NCBI GenBank assembly: GCA_947474415.1
Contig: CANJKD010000133.1
Location: forward strand, 1-6,616
Origin: Burkholderiales bacterium
GTDB lineage: Bacteria > Pseudomonadota > Gammaproteobacteria > Burkholderiales > Burkholderiaceae_C
Direction of reading: 5' to 3'
DNA: 6,616 nucleotides
Positions 1 through 6,616 of the stretch are shown piece after piece. Under the pieces are notes generated by a model. That model was not told the origin of the DNA and did no database searches. It saw only the letters and a program-made list of their open reading frames with translations. The translations under genes and the position numbers were made by a program. The stretch's first letter is position 1, and each line of letters starts with the position of its first letter.

Positions 1-592
1 GTTGTCCTGCCAGCCAACTGATCAGCCCATCCGCCAACATGCCGTCCCCAGCTGCCAGGGCGCGGCGATAGGTTCGCAGCACGGCAGAGAAGGCCGGCGC
101 TGTCTTGCTGATGGCGCCGAGCCTGGCCTCCATGAGCGCGTTCGTGCGCAGCAGAAGCCCCTCCGCGTCGCTGGCGTCCACCGAGGCGTCAGCCAGGACA
201 TCCTGCTCTAGGGCATAGAACCATCCGTCGATCACGCCCCGAAATGCGCCACTCGCCGTATCGGCGGTGCCCAGGTGTTCGACCAGGCGGCGGTAGACCG
301 TCTCCAGGCGGTGCAACGGTGTCTCGGTCTCGTTGATCTGCACTTCAGTGGCTGCGAAGCCGCGCGCGCGCGCCCGCTCCTGCAGCCAGCGGCCAAAGAA
401 GGTCTTGCCGGTGCCGTACTCACCACGTACCGCCTTGAAGCCGCCGCGGCCGGCGCTGACCGATTCGAGCTCGTCGTCAAGGGTCGGCGCGAACGTATCG
501 ATTCCGACAGCCAGCGCATCCAGCCCGCTGCTTGGTACCGTGCCGCGTCGCAGGGCGCTCACGATGTCTTCCCGGCGTGCGGAACTGATCAT
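1..592 (-). CDS. brxD: BrxD-type BREX P-loop ATPase, N-terminal 197 residues (3' end off window)
   Basis: This is a cytoplasmic P-loop ATPase of the BREX BrxD (DUF2791) family, expected to act with PglY and PglZ in phage defence; its exact role is not settled. The frame opens at ATG 592-590 and stays open to the left edge, giving 197 residues. The N-terminus has the arginine-rich start and the GTVPSSGLDALAVG stretch (residues 17-30) typical of the family. A clean Walker A loop, GEYGTGKT, follows at residues 57-64 (bases 401-424), and then the ETPLHRLETVYRR segment (residues 90-102). Walker B and the rest of the ATPase lie beyond position 1, so about half the protein is missing. The ATG overlaps the pglZ stop as ATGA and has a near-perfect Shine-Dalgarno 6 bases upstream, which fixes the start. 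The family call is strong. An equivalent BrxD from a type 6 BREX cannot be excluded from this protein alone, but the direct pglY-pglZ adjacency argues for type 2. Confidence 0.9.
   Translation of the reverse strand, partial: MISSARREDIVSALRRGTVPSSGLDALAVGIDTFAPTLDDELESVSAGRGGFKAVRGEYGTGKTFFGRWLQERARARGFAATEVQINETETPLHRLETVYRRLVEHLGTADTASGAFRGVIDGWFYALEQDVLADASVDASDAEGLLLRTNALMEARLGAISKTAPAFSAVLRTYRRALAAGDGMLADGLISWLAGQ
361..372. repeat. Six-unit CG dinucleotide tract inside brxD
   Basis: Six consecutive CG units are seen here. On the minus strand they encode an alternating Arg-Ala stretch (about residues 73-78), just after the Walker A helix. The tract is short and may be only a by-product of GC-rich Arg/Ala codons. 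A gain or loss of one unit would shift the brxD frame. Confidence 0.6.
589..592 (-). other. ATGA stop/start overlap, pglZ to brxD
   Basis: The minus-strand tetranucleotide ATGA holds the brxD start (592-590) and the pglZ stop TGA (591-589). It is a standard sign of translational coupling within one transcript. Confidence 0.9.
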
Positions 593-3294
593 CGTTGGCC
601 TCCTTGGCCGGGCAGCCGGAACTGCTGGTGCAGCAGCACCACGTTCAGCTCAACCGTACCCGCGGTTTCGTCGACGGTCAGCACCAACGCCTGGTCGACG
701 TTCAACAGCCGCCTGACCGCGCTGAGCAAGCCACCGATACGGACCTCAGGCAACGACAGGCGGTGCGCCAGGGCTGCCCGGGACAGCTTGCCACCCCGCT
801 CAGACAAGGATGTCAGGAGCAGTCGCATCTTCTCGTCGGGCGGCGCCACGCGCGCGGCCAACTGCCGCTGAGACGCATAGATCGGGCTGCTCAGCAAGGC
901 GCCGATCCAGTCCAAGGCTACGGGCGGCGTGGCAGCTTCTGGTGGCGGCAGATCGACCGGCTCGAACAACTGCGGCTGCCCTTGCTGCGCAGTCGGTTTG
1001 CGCCGCGTTGGCTTCGGTGCTGCGGCGGCTGCCGATTGCACACCTGAGGACTTCGGCATGGGCGGCAGTTCCCACCACTCCGGTGGGGCCGGCGGTGCCG
1101 GGGTCCAGCCGGCCAGGTCGAATCCGAGCGGCACGATCACGCTCAAGGGCACCGTGACTTCCTGGGGTGACAGCCCACCGTGATACCCGTTCTTGCGACC
1201 CGCATACCTTGTGCTCTCTCCCCACAGGCACACCACCGCGTTCGATCCGTCGGAGGTGACTACGCGCCCCCCGCTGACCGCCAGTTCGTTGGGCGTCTCC
1301 GCGTTCTTGCCCGGGCGCCAGCGGTCGCTCTCGCCACCGGGCAACTGTGTGGTGCCGTCTTCGAGCAGATGCCCATGGTCGGCCGTGATCACCACCACCC
1401 GGCGTGCTTCGCGCGCCTCGCGCAGCAGTGGCAGCAGCAGCCGCAGGTCTTCCAGTGCCCAGCGCTGATGCAACTGATCTGGGCCGCTCAAATGGTCGTC
1501 CACTGCGTTGTAGACCACGCCCACCACACGCTGCTGGGTGCTCGCAATCGCGGCACGCACCTCGGGCGCCAGGTTGGTCGCATCCGCCAGGTCACCCTTG
1601 TGGAACAGCCGGGGTGGCGCGCCTGCGCGGCTTTGGGCCAGCAGGGCAGCGTTCGTTGCGAAGCCGGTCTTCTCTTGCGCTGAAGCACCGACGGTCAATC
1701 GCCCACACAGCAGGCTGGCGCGGCTGATCTCCGTGATCGTTGGCAGTGCGGCCACACCCGCCAGCGGCAGCCCCAGGCTGGTAGGCACCATCTCGGCCCA
1801 GCCTTGGCTGGCAATCCGGGCGAACAACTCACGGAAGATGCTGGTGCTCAAGCCATCCATCACCAGCAGCAGTGTGGGGTGGGCGGCGGCGATCGGTGCC
1901 AGCACATGCTCAAGCACCGATTCCAGCGGGATGATCCGACCCTCAGGCGCCGGCTTCTGGGCGTTCCATTGCACCAGTGCCTGTGCGAATGGCTTGGCGA
2001 AAGCATTTCGGCGAGCGATAACCGCTTCGCGGCAGGCGCTGTAGGCCTGTGACAGGTCCGGCAGCTCGTCGCCTCCGAGCAGCCGAAAGCGCGCCCAGTC
2101 GACGAAGGCGCCTTGGTCAGACTGCCAGGCCACCGCAGCCTGCAAGGATGGAGCGGTCGGCGTGCCGTTCATCAACCAGCGTGCCAGCCGGCGCGCCATC
2201 TCGACGCGTTCCATGCGGGGCCTCTGAGCCGCTACCAAGGTGTGCCGGCGCGCGCGGTCGGCCTGCAGCTCAACCTGGGCAAGATTGGTTTCCGAGGGCT
2301 CCGTCACATGGGCGGTCAGTGCCAGCGCAAAGTCTTCCAGTCGCTGATCCAGCGCCGCCGGTAGCACGTCGCTGAGGTGCGCAAAGTCGATAACGCGCAG
2401 GTCGCGCAGCAGTGCATCTGCGCGGTCGAGTACCGCACGGGACGCGTCCAGCCCGGTCAGTCGAACGACTTGCTCTGCAGCGCGCGCCCAGGCGCGCCCC
2501 TCGGCAACACCGACGTGCTTGCCGTTGACGAAGCGCTCCAATCGGATCGCCGCCTGGCCGAGGCCGGCTTGACCCTCACCATCCTGGGCAAACACCACGC
2601 CGCACACCAGCCCCAGCGGCAATGCATCGATCGTTCGACCCGCGTCCACGCAGCCCAGCACCATCTCCCCGGCAACTCCCGCCGTCTCGCCCAGCCAGCG
2701 CATCACATCGATGCGGGCCGGCGCTGGCAACTGGGCAAGCCTGGGGTCGGCGGCCGGGTTCATCGCCCAGAGCAGCAGCGCCACCGCGTCGGGGCGCGCT
2801 GCTTCAATGCCCAGGAATCGATGCAGTACTTCCCGCCATGCGGTTTCAAGGTCGAGGAAGCCATTGGCCACGGGCGGGTAAGTGCCCTGCGACGCGCCGT
2901 CGATCAAGGTCTGCGGCATCCACACATAGCGCCCCAGGCGCGCGTCGGTTTCCTTGGCCTGGAACAACTGGCGAACGATGTCCCAGCCCTCGGGCTGAAA
3001 CACCCGTGCCCTGGCCAGACGGGCGGCGATGTCTTCGGCCAGTTGATGGGTGGCCAGCGGCGTGATCGCGACTAAGCCGGTGGTCTTGGGGTCATGTTTC
3101 TCAGCTTCGCATAAAGCTTCGCGCATGGCCAGCGACGACTCACACCAACGAAGGTGGAACTGACGGCCCTGCTGATTCAAGGCGTTGGGCCAGGTTTGCT
3201 TGGCTTTGGCGCGAATCGCAATGACAAGGGCTGAGGCGTCACTGTCCAGCACCCGTCTAACCTGCGCTTCAATTTCGGCAATTGACAAGCTCAT
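589..3294 (-). CDS. pglZ: BREX PglZ, alkaline-phosphatase-superfamily core protein
   Basis: This is a complete 901-residue protein, close to the usual length of PglZ proteins in type 2 loci. PglZ is the hallmark BREX component and has an alkaline-phosphatase-type metal-binding fold; its cellular substrate is not established for type 2. Residues 1-450 form a mostly helical N-terminal region. The PglZ domain follows at about 470-725 with the expected motifs: LLLVMDGLS with Asp480; LPTITEISRASLLCG (residues 517-531) with Thr521, the likely nucleophile region; VVYNAVDDH with Asp599/Asp600; VVITADHGH with Asp639-His640; and NGYHGGLSPQE with His705. All candidate metal ligands are present, so the enzyme looks intact. 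A proline- and alanine-rich linker (about 731-794) leads to a C-terminal winged-helix-like domain (about 795-895). No signal peptide or membrane segment is seen, so it should be cytoplasmic. The ATG at 3294 overlaps the pglY stop and fits the family N-terminus. Confidence 0.95.
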   Translation of the reverse strand: MSLSIAEIEAQVRRVLDSDASALVIAIRAKAKQTWPNALNQQGRQFHLRWCESSLAMREALCEAEKHDPKTTGLVAITPLATHQLAEDIAARLARARVFQPEGWDIVRQLFQAKETDARLGRYVWMPQTLIDGASQGTYPPVANGFLDLETAWREVLHRFLGIEAARPDAVALLLWAMNPAADPRLAQLPAPARIDVMRWLGETAGVAGEMVLGCVDAGRTIDALPLGLVCGVVFAQDGEGQAGLGQAAIRLERFVNGKHVGVAEGRAWARAAEQVVRLTGLDASRAVLDRADALLRDLRVIDFAHLSDVLPAALDQRLEDFALALTAHVTEPSETNLAQVELQADRARRHTLVAAQRPRMERVEMARRLARWLMNGTPTAPSLQAAVAWQSDQGAFVDWARFRLLGGDELPDLSQAYSACREAVIARRNAFAKPFAQALVQWNAQKPAPEGRIIPLESVLEHVLAPIAAAHPTLLLVMDGLSTSIFRELFARIASQGWAEMVPTSLGLPLAGVAALPTITEISRASLLCGRLTVGASAQEKTGFATNAALLAQSRAGAPPRLFHKGDLADATNLAPEVRAAIASTQQRVVGVVYNAVDDHLSGPDQLHQRWALEDLRLLLPLLREAREARRVVVITADHGHLLEDGTTQLPGGESDRWRPGKNAETPNELAVSGGRVVTSDGSNAVVCLWGESTRYAGRKNGYHGGLSPQEVTVPLSVIVPLGFDLAGWTPAPPAPPEWWELPPMPKSSGVQSAAAAAPKPTRRKPTAQQGQPQLFEPVDLPPPEAATPPVALDWIGALLSSPIYASQRQLAARVAPPDEKMRLLLTSLSERGGKLSRAALAHRLSLPEVRIGGLLSAVRRLLNVDQALVLTVDETAGTVELNVVLLHQQFRLPGQGGQR
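599..605 (-). promoter_or_regulatory. Strong Shine-Dalgarno for brxD
   Basis: On the minus strand this reads AAGGAGG, a full anti-16S match, ending 6 bases before the ATG at 592-590. It lies inside the last codons of pglZ. It decides the brxD start and suggests that brxD initiates efficiently on its own as well as by coupling to pglZ termination. Confidence 0.85.
913..1104 (-). other. Proline/alanine-rich linker region in PglZ
   Basis: This covers residues about 731-794 of PglZ. It is rich in Pro, Ala, Lys and Arg and separates the phosphatase-fold domain from the C-terminal winged-helix-like domain. It is probably a flexible hinge. The boundaries are approximate. Confidence 0.65.
3291..3294 (-). 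other. ATGA stop/start overlap, pglY to pglZ
   Basis: The minus-strand ATGA contains the pglZ ATG (3294-3292) and the pglY TGA (3293-3291). It implies co-transcription and coupled translation of the two large proteins, which fits roughly matched production. Confidence 0.9.
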
Positions 3295-6200
3295 AGCTTC
3301 GTGCCCTTGCGCTGCACCCGCCAGCTCAGCGTCAGCTCGAGGTCGCGTTCACTGGTGACCAGTTTTTTCAGCGCATCCAGCGCGGTCACTGCGGCAGCGC
3401 CACTCAGGTGCAACTGCTGCTTCTCGTCCACCACCTCTGGCCCGTTGGCGGGTGGGGCAGGTGGCAGCACAACCGGGGGCGGCAACGGCGCCGGCCCGGT
3501 ATCGGGCGGCGTTGGTGCGAACTGGGGCGGTATCACTGGGGCCGGTGCCGCCGCTGCCAGTAGACGCATCGCGTCCCGCCCCAATTCTTCAAGCCGCAGT
3601 TTCAAGGCCACCACATGTTCGTCACTGGTCAGCGCCTCGGTTAGGCCGCTCATGATCAGCAGCGCCGCGTCGCGACGGTGGTCTACCAAGTCGCGAACCA
3701 CATCGAACAACTGCCAGTTTCCACTGCCCAAGGCATCGGCGCAGACCTGCGCTTGCCCCAGACTGCGGCTGACCGCTGCCTCTGACGTCTGCAGGCTCGC
3801 ATTGGCCAGCGTCGTCACCACGTCGCCCTCTGCCGTTTGCGCCAGTGAGGCCAGGAGCGCCTGCGCAGACTCTGCAGACTGCTGGCGCGCCCCCGTGATG
3901 CCGGGCGCGTATCGCGCCGAACGGTCGCGCACCTGCGATACCAGGCGGGCCACCGCCTCACGCTTGTCCGCTGCCTTCTGCCGAACTTGATCCACCAGCT
4001 TGCCGACATTGGCCGCATTGAGTGTCTGACCGAGCGTCAGGCCGAACAAGCCGGACGCGCGCAGCAGCGCAGTCACCCAGTCTGCCGTGTTCGGCAGCGC
4101 CTGCTCCTTGAGCTCCAGCTCATCGGGCACGCTGTCGATCGTGGGCTCGTGAGGCCCGCCGCGCATCGTGAAACGGCGGTTGGTCGATGCCGCAAAGGCC
4201 AGGATGATCAGGTTCTGCAGCTCGATGGGCAGGCCCATCGGCGCAGGGGTGTCGATCCACTGCCGCAGCTTGGCCACGGTGATGGCGCCGCCACCGTCCC
4301 GCGCATGGCTTTGCGAGAAGCGCGACTGCCAGTGCGGCTCGATCAGCAAATGGGTCTCACCCATCTGCCCCAACTGGCAGGGGTTGACCACCGCACGCAC
4401 TAATCTGCGGGTAGCGGTGTCTTGCACCAGCCCGCGTTGGCCAGGCGCCTCGATGGCCTTCTGGACTTCAGGCCACACCTTCTTGATGACGCTGGGTTTT
4501 ATCTCGGTGTCGAACTCCGGGTGGGCCGGATACTGGTGTGCAAACAACTGCCCCAGCAGGCTCTCGAAGGCCGACTTGAAATCCGCCCCCACCGGTGGCC
4601 GCGGCGACAGCGTCGGATCCAGCGACTTGAACTGCTGGTCCGCCGTCAGCGGGTTGCTCACCGCATCTCGCGGTTCGGTGCTGATGCCGTAGGCCACCTC
4701 CAGCTGCGACCGCAGCTTGATGCGCAACTGGTCAAGCTGGTTGCGCGCCAGGGCCTTGGCTTGTACCCGGTCGACGAACGACAGGTGGGCGGCGTAGTTG
4801 TCAAAGCGCTCACCCTGCAGGATGTAGTCCAGCACCACCAGTCGCCCCAGGTCGGCCAGCGCCTTGTTGCTCAGGAACGAGGGCAACCACACCAGTGTCT
4901 TGGTGTCGCCGCCGCGGTAATCAGCCAGGCGCGCGATGTCGTCAGCCGGTCCACGGTTCATATCGTCAAACGGAAAGTCCAGTACCACCGTCCAGGCTCC
5001 TGAGCGTCCGCGCAGCCGGTCGTCAGTCATCTCCCATACGTTCTCGTACAGCAGCTCCACCTCGCGCCGGGTGCCGCGCCAATTGAATTCGTAGGTGGTG
5101 AACAAGCCGCCGGTATCCGGAATCTCAAGTTCTCTAAACAGCGCCTCACGGATCCGCTTGCGGCGGTTGCCGGCGTTGTCGTTCGCCTCGGCCGCCCGCA
5201 GGATCGGCTCGATGTCCACGCCCGTCACCTGGATCGAGATGACCGGGTTCTGGTCTTCGGTGATCTTGATCTCGCCAATCTCGCTGGCCCAGTCGCGGCA
5301 CTTGCGTAGCACGTCCTGCGCCTCGCGGCCCGGAATGGGGGAGCGGAACGTACCGTGGTTCAGCGCCGCCAGGCGCTGCGCGGTCAGGCCCTTCAGTGAC
5401 TCCACCTCCGGCACCAAGGCGCCGAGCAGCAGCGTTTTCAGCAGTCGGGCGTCGTTGCGCAGGTTCTTGGCAGCGGTGGCGTCAGCTTGACCGAGCTTGA
5501 TTGCCTCCCAGGTCACGCTGTGATGCCGCTCCAGCATGGGCAGCAGCCGCTGGTTGTACAGGCGCTTGGCGTTCTCGAAATGCAGGCGCATGCCCTCGGA
5601 GAACGGCTCGTCGCCTTCGGCAATCGCGTCGTACAAATCTCCCACGGGTATCAGTTGGCCCAACTCCAGATCAGCGCGCCGGTCCACCAGCAACTGAAGC
5701 ATCAGTTTCAAGGCGGTGCGCTCGCGCTGCAGCGCGGCCGACACGGCAATCAAGGTCTGCACCAGAGCCGGCGTGAACGGGTAGACCTTGCGGAACATGT
5801 CGCGGTCAGCCGTGGTGGTGAGCAAGGTGTCGAGAACGTCCTTGCGCATCTTAATCACGTCATCGAAGGTGCCCTGCAGCGTCTGCCGTGCCGCTTCGTC
5901 GATCGGGCGCAGCACGCGCCGTTCGGCAATGGCGGGCAGGTTGCGGTCTTCCAGAGTAATGCGGTGAAAGCGAGCCTCCCAGAACTTCAAGGCATCGCTG
6001 AACTGGACGTGTGCAGCTCCCGCAAGGTTCTCGCCCACCAGATCGCGTAGGTCACGCTGGCGTGCGACAAAGCTGACCAACGGCACGGGTCGGTCTGCGT
6101 TGGATGACTCGACCAGTTTGACCAACTTGACACCCTCGCGGCTCATGAAGCTGGAGTCGGCTGCATGGCTGGCCAGCCACAACACCAGTTCGTCCAGGAA

Positions 6201-6616
6201 CAGGATGACGGCGTCGTAGCCCAGTGCCTTGGCGTGGCGGCTCATGATGCTCAGGCCATCGTCCAGCGACACGAACGACTCGCCGCTGCCCGCCAGCGTG
6301 CGGTAGGCCGAGAAGAACTGCGTGATCAGGTCGCCGACCAGCCGCGAGCGCTCTTCGCCGTTGGGTGGCTCCAGCATGGCGGCTTCAAAGCTGACCGCGT
6401 CCCAGCCGCTGTCGAACTCGCCCCAACCGCCACCACCGCCGCCGCCGCCACCTCCACCACCCGAAGCCCCTTCGTTCAGTTTGGTGAAAAAGGGCCCGTC
6501 ACCGATCTGCGCGCGCAGGTCGCGGGCATCCTTGAACAGGCCTTCTGCCAGGTAGAAGCCGGGTACGGGCGCGTCGGGGTGCTTCTTGCGCACGAAGTCC
6601 GCGTATTGGCCGAGGA
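3291..6616 (-). CDS. pglY: PglY/BrxC-family BREX ATPase, 5'-truncated by the window edge
   Basis: This is a large cytoplasmic AAA-like P-loop ATPase of the BREX PglY/BrxC family. The frame is open through the right edge, with 1,107 codons visible. Family members are usually about 1,200-1,300 residues, so the N-terminus with the Walker A loop lies beyond 6616. The numbering here counts from the GTG at 6593, which is an internal Val and not a real start: LGQYADF precedes it in frame. An unusual 12-glycine run sits at residues 45-56. Walker B is VILFLDEL (129-136) with Asp134-Glu135 (bases 6189-6194). A sensor-like SFVARQRDLRDLVGE stretch follows (about 174-188) with Arg178/Arg180, then VYPFTPALVQTL (270-281), a segment I associate with this family. 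Residues about 860-1010 are helical and coiled-coil-like. They are followed by a proline-rich linker (about 1016-1050) and a small C-terminal domain. It overlaps pglZ by 4 bases. The alternative name BrxC applies in other BREX types; direct adjacency to pglZ favours PglY. Confidence 0.93.
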   Translation of the reverse strand, partial: LGQYADFVRKKHPDAPVPGFYLAEGLFKDARDLRAQIGDGPFFTKLNEGASGGGGGGGGGGGGWGEFDSGWDAVSFEAAMLEPPNGEERSRLVGDLITQFFSAYRTLAGSGESFVSLDDGLSIMSRHAKALGYDAVILFLDELVLWLASHAADSSFMSREGVKLVKLVESSNADRPVPLVSFVARQRDLRDLVGENLAGAAHVQFSDALKFWEARFHRITLEDRNLPAIAERRVLRPIDEAARQTLQGTFDDVIKMRKDVLDTLLTTTADRDMFRKVYPFTPALVQTLIAVSAALQRERTALKLMLQLLVDRRADLELGQLIPVGDLYDAIAEGDEPFSEGMRLHFENAKRLYNQRLLPMLERHHSVTWEAIKLGQADATAAKNLRNDARLLKTLLLGALVPEVESLKGLTAQRLAALNHGTFRSPIPGREAQDVLRKCRDWASEIGEIKITEDQNPVISIQVTGVDIEPILRAAEANDNAGNRRKRIREALFRELEIPDTGGLFTTYEFNWRGTRREVELLYENVWEMTDDRLRGRSGAWTVVLDFPFDDMNRGPADDIARLADYRGGDTKTLVWLPSFLSNKALADLGRLVVLDYILQGERFDNYAAHLSFVDRVQAKALARNQLDQLRIKLRSQLEVAYGISTEPRDAVSNPLTADQQFKSLDPTLSPRPPVGADFKSAFESLLGQLFAHQYPAHPEFDTEIKPSVIKKVWPEVQKAIEAPGQRGLVQDTATRRLVRAVVNPCQLGQMGETHLLIEPHWQSRFSQSHARDGGGAITVAKLRQWIDTPAPMGLPIELQNLIILAFAASTNRRFTMRGGPHEPTIDSVPDELELKEQALPNTADWVTALLRASGLFGLTLGQTLNAANVGKLVDQVRQKAADKREAVARLVSQVRDRSARYAPGITGARQQSAESAQALLASLAQTAEGDVVTTLANASLQTSEAAVSRSLGQAQVCADALGSGNWQLFDVVRDLVDHRRDAALLIMSGLTEALTSDEHVVALKLRLEELGRDAMRLLAAAAPAPVIPPQFAPTPPDTGPAPLPPPVVLPPAPPANGPEVVDEKQQLHLSGAAAVTALDALKKLVTSERDLELTLSWRVQRKGTKL
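3304..3308 (-). promoter_or_regulatory. Possible Shine-Dalgarno for pglZ
   Basis: AAGGG on the minus strand lies 9 bases before the pglZ ATG, within the last codons of pglY. It is weaker and slightly farther away than the brxD site, so pglZ may depend more on coupling to pglY translation. Confidence 0.55.
3444..3551 (-). other. Proline-rich linker near the PglY C-terminus
   Basis: This covers residues about 1015-1050 of the PglY frame (numbered from base 6593). It is dominated by Pro and Ala, with PLPPPVVLPPAPP as its core, and joins the helical region to the last 50 residues. It is probably a flexible tether, possibly to present the C-terminal domain to a partner such as PglZ. Confidence 0.65.
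6426..6461 (-). repeat. GGN trinucleotide repeat encoding 12 glycines in PglY
   Basis: Twelve consecutive GGN codons (GGT, GGC and one GGA) encode an uninterrupted polyglycine run. It lies between the family segment ending FFTKLNEGAS and the segment WGEFDSGWDAV, about 70 residues before Walker B. The codons are mixed, so the array is an imperfect microsatellite. Because its unit is three bases, length change would keep the frame. Confidence 0.9.

Noticed and set aside
275..871. Plus-strand open frame spanning the brxD/pglZ junction
   Set aside because: It runs antisense across two real genes, including the brxD Walker A region, and has no recognisable family features.
2377..3075. Long plus-strand open frame of 232 residues opposite pglZ
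   Set aside because: It lies antisense to well-supported pglZ codons, its composition is rich in Arg, Gln and His with no recognisable motif, and such frames are common opposite GC-rich genes.
3301..3990. Plus-strand open frame of 229 residues opposite the end of pglY
   Set aside because: It is Ser/Ala/Arg-rich low-complexity sequence mirroring pglY codons, with no domain and no credible ribosome site; it is treated as an antisense shadow.
6322..6555. Plus-strand frame with a polyproline run
   Set aside because: The proline run is simply the reverse complement of the PglY polyglycine codons.
6591..6593. GTG as a possible start codon of pglY
   Set aside because: The frame continues upstream to the window edge with family-like residues, and a start here would remove the Walker A region that the ATPase needs.
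1..6616. DISARM or another pgl-like defence system
   Set aside because: No DISARM-type helicase, DUF1998 or phospholipase-D gene is visible, and a PglZ protein next to PglY and BrxD is specific to BREX.
1..6616. Search for tRNA, rRNA, CRISPR, insertion sequence or terminator
   Set aside because: Protein-coding sequence covers every base with 4-base overlaps at the junctions; no direct-repeat array, inverted terminal repeat or intergenic hairpin was seen.

Overview
The window is a fully coding piece of a phage-defence operon, all of it read on the minus strand (right to left). It holds three consecutive genes: a 5'-truncated PglY/BrxC-family ATPase (pglY, right), a complete PglZ alkaline-phosphatase-fold protein (pglZ, middle) and the N-terminal half of a BrxD-type ATPase (brxD, left edge). 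The order pglY-pglZ-brxD matches a type 2 BREX locus, the class that includes the Streptomyces Pgl system (pglW-pglX-pglY-pglZ-brxD-brxHI). The family calls rest on motifs read from the translation. The type 2 call is inferred from gene order, because the pglW, pglX and brxHI positions lie outside the window.

The base composition is GC-rich (about two thirds G+C by eye) and codon third positions are strongly G/C-biased. With Gram-negative-looking protein sequences this suggests a proteobacterium, perhaps a beta-proteobacterium such as a Burkholderiales member. This is an impression only; no marker gene is present to fix the host.

Layout: 3291-6616 is pglY, open to the right edge and missing its start and Walker A region. 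589-3294 is pglZ, complete at 901 residues. 1-592 is brxD, whose start and Walker A loop are present while its C-terminal half lies off the left edge. Both gene junctions are 4-base ATGA overlaps, so there is no intergenic space, promoter or terminator in the window. The operon is therefore transcribed from a promoter beyond position 6616. pglZ is likely coupled to pglY translation, while brxD also carries a very strong Shine-Dalgarno sequence of its own inside the end of pglZ.

Functionally, BREX systems methylate host DNA through PglX and block replication of unmodified incoming phage. PglY/BrxC and BrxD are P-loop ATPases presumed to power or gate assembly on DNA, and PglZ is the alkaline-phosphatase-fold core component. 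The system is known rather than new. The less expected details are a 12-residue polyglycine run encoded by GGN repeats just ahead of the PglY Walker B motif, long proline-rich linkers in both large proteins, and a short CG dinucleotide tract in brxD.
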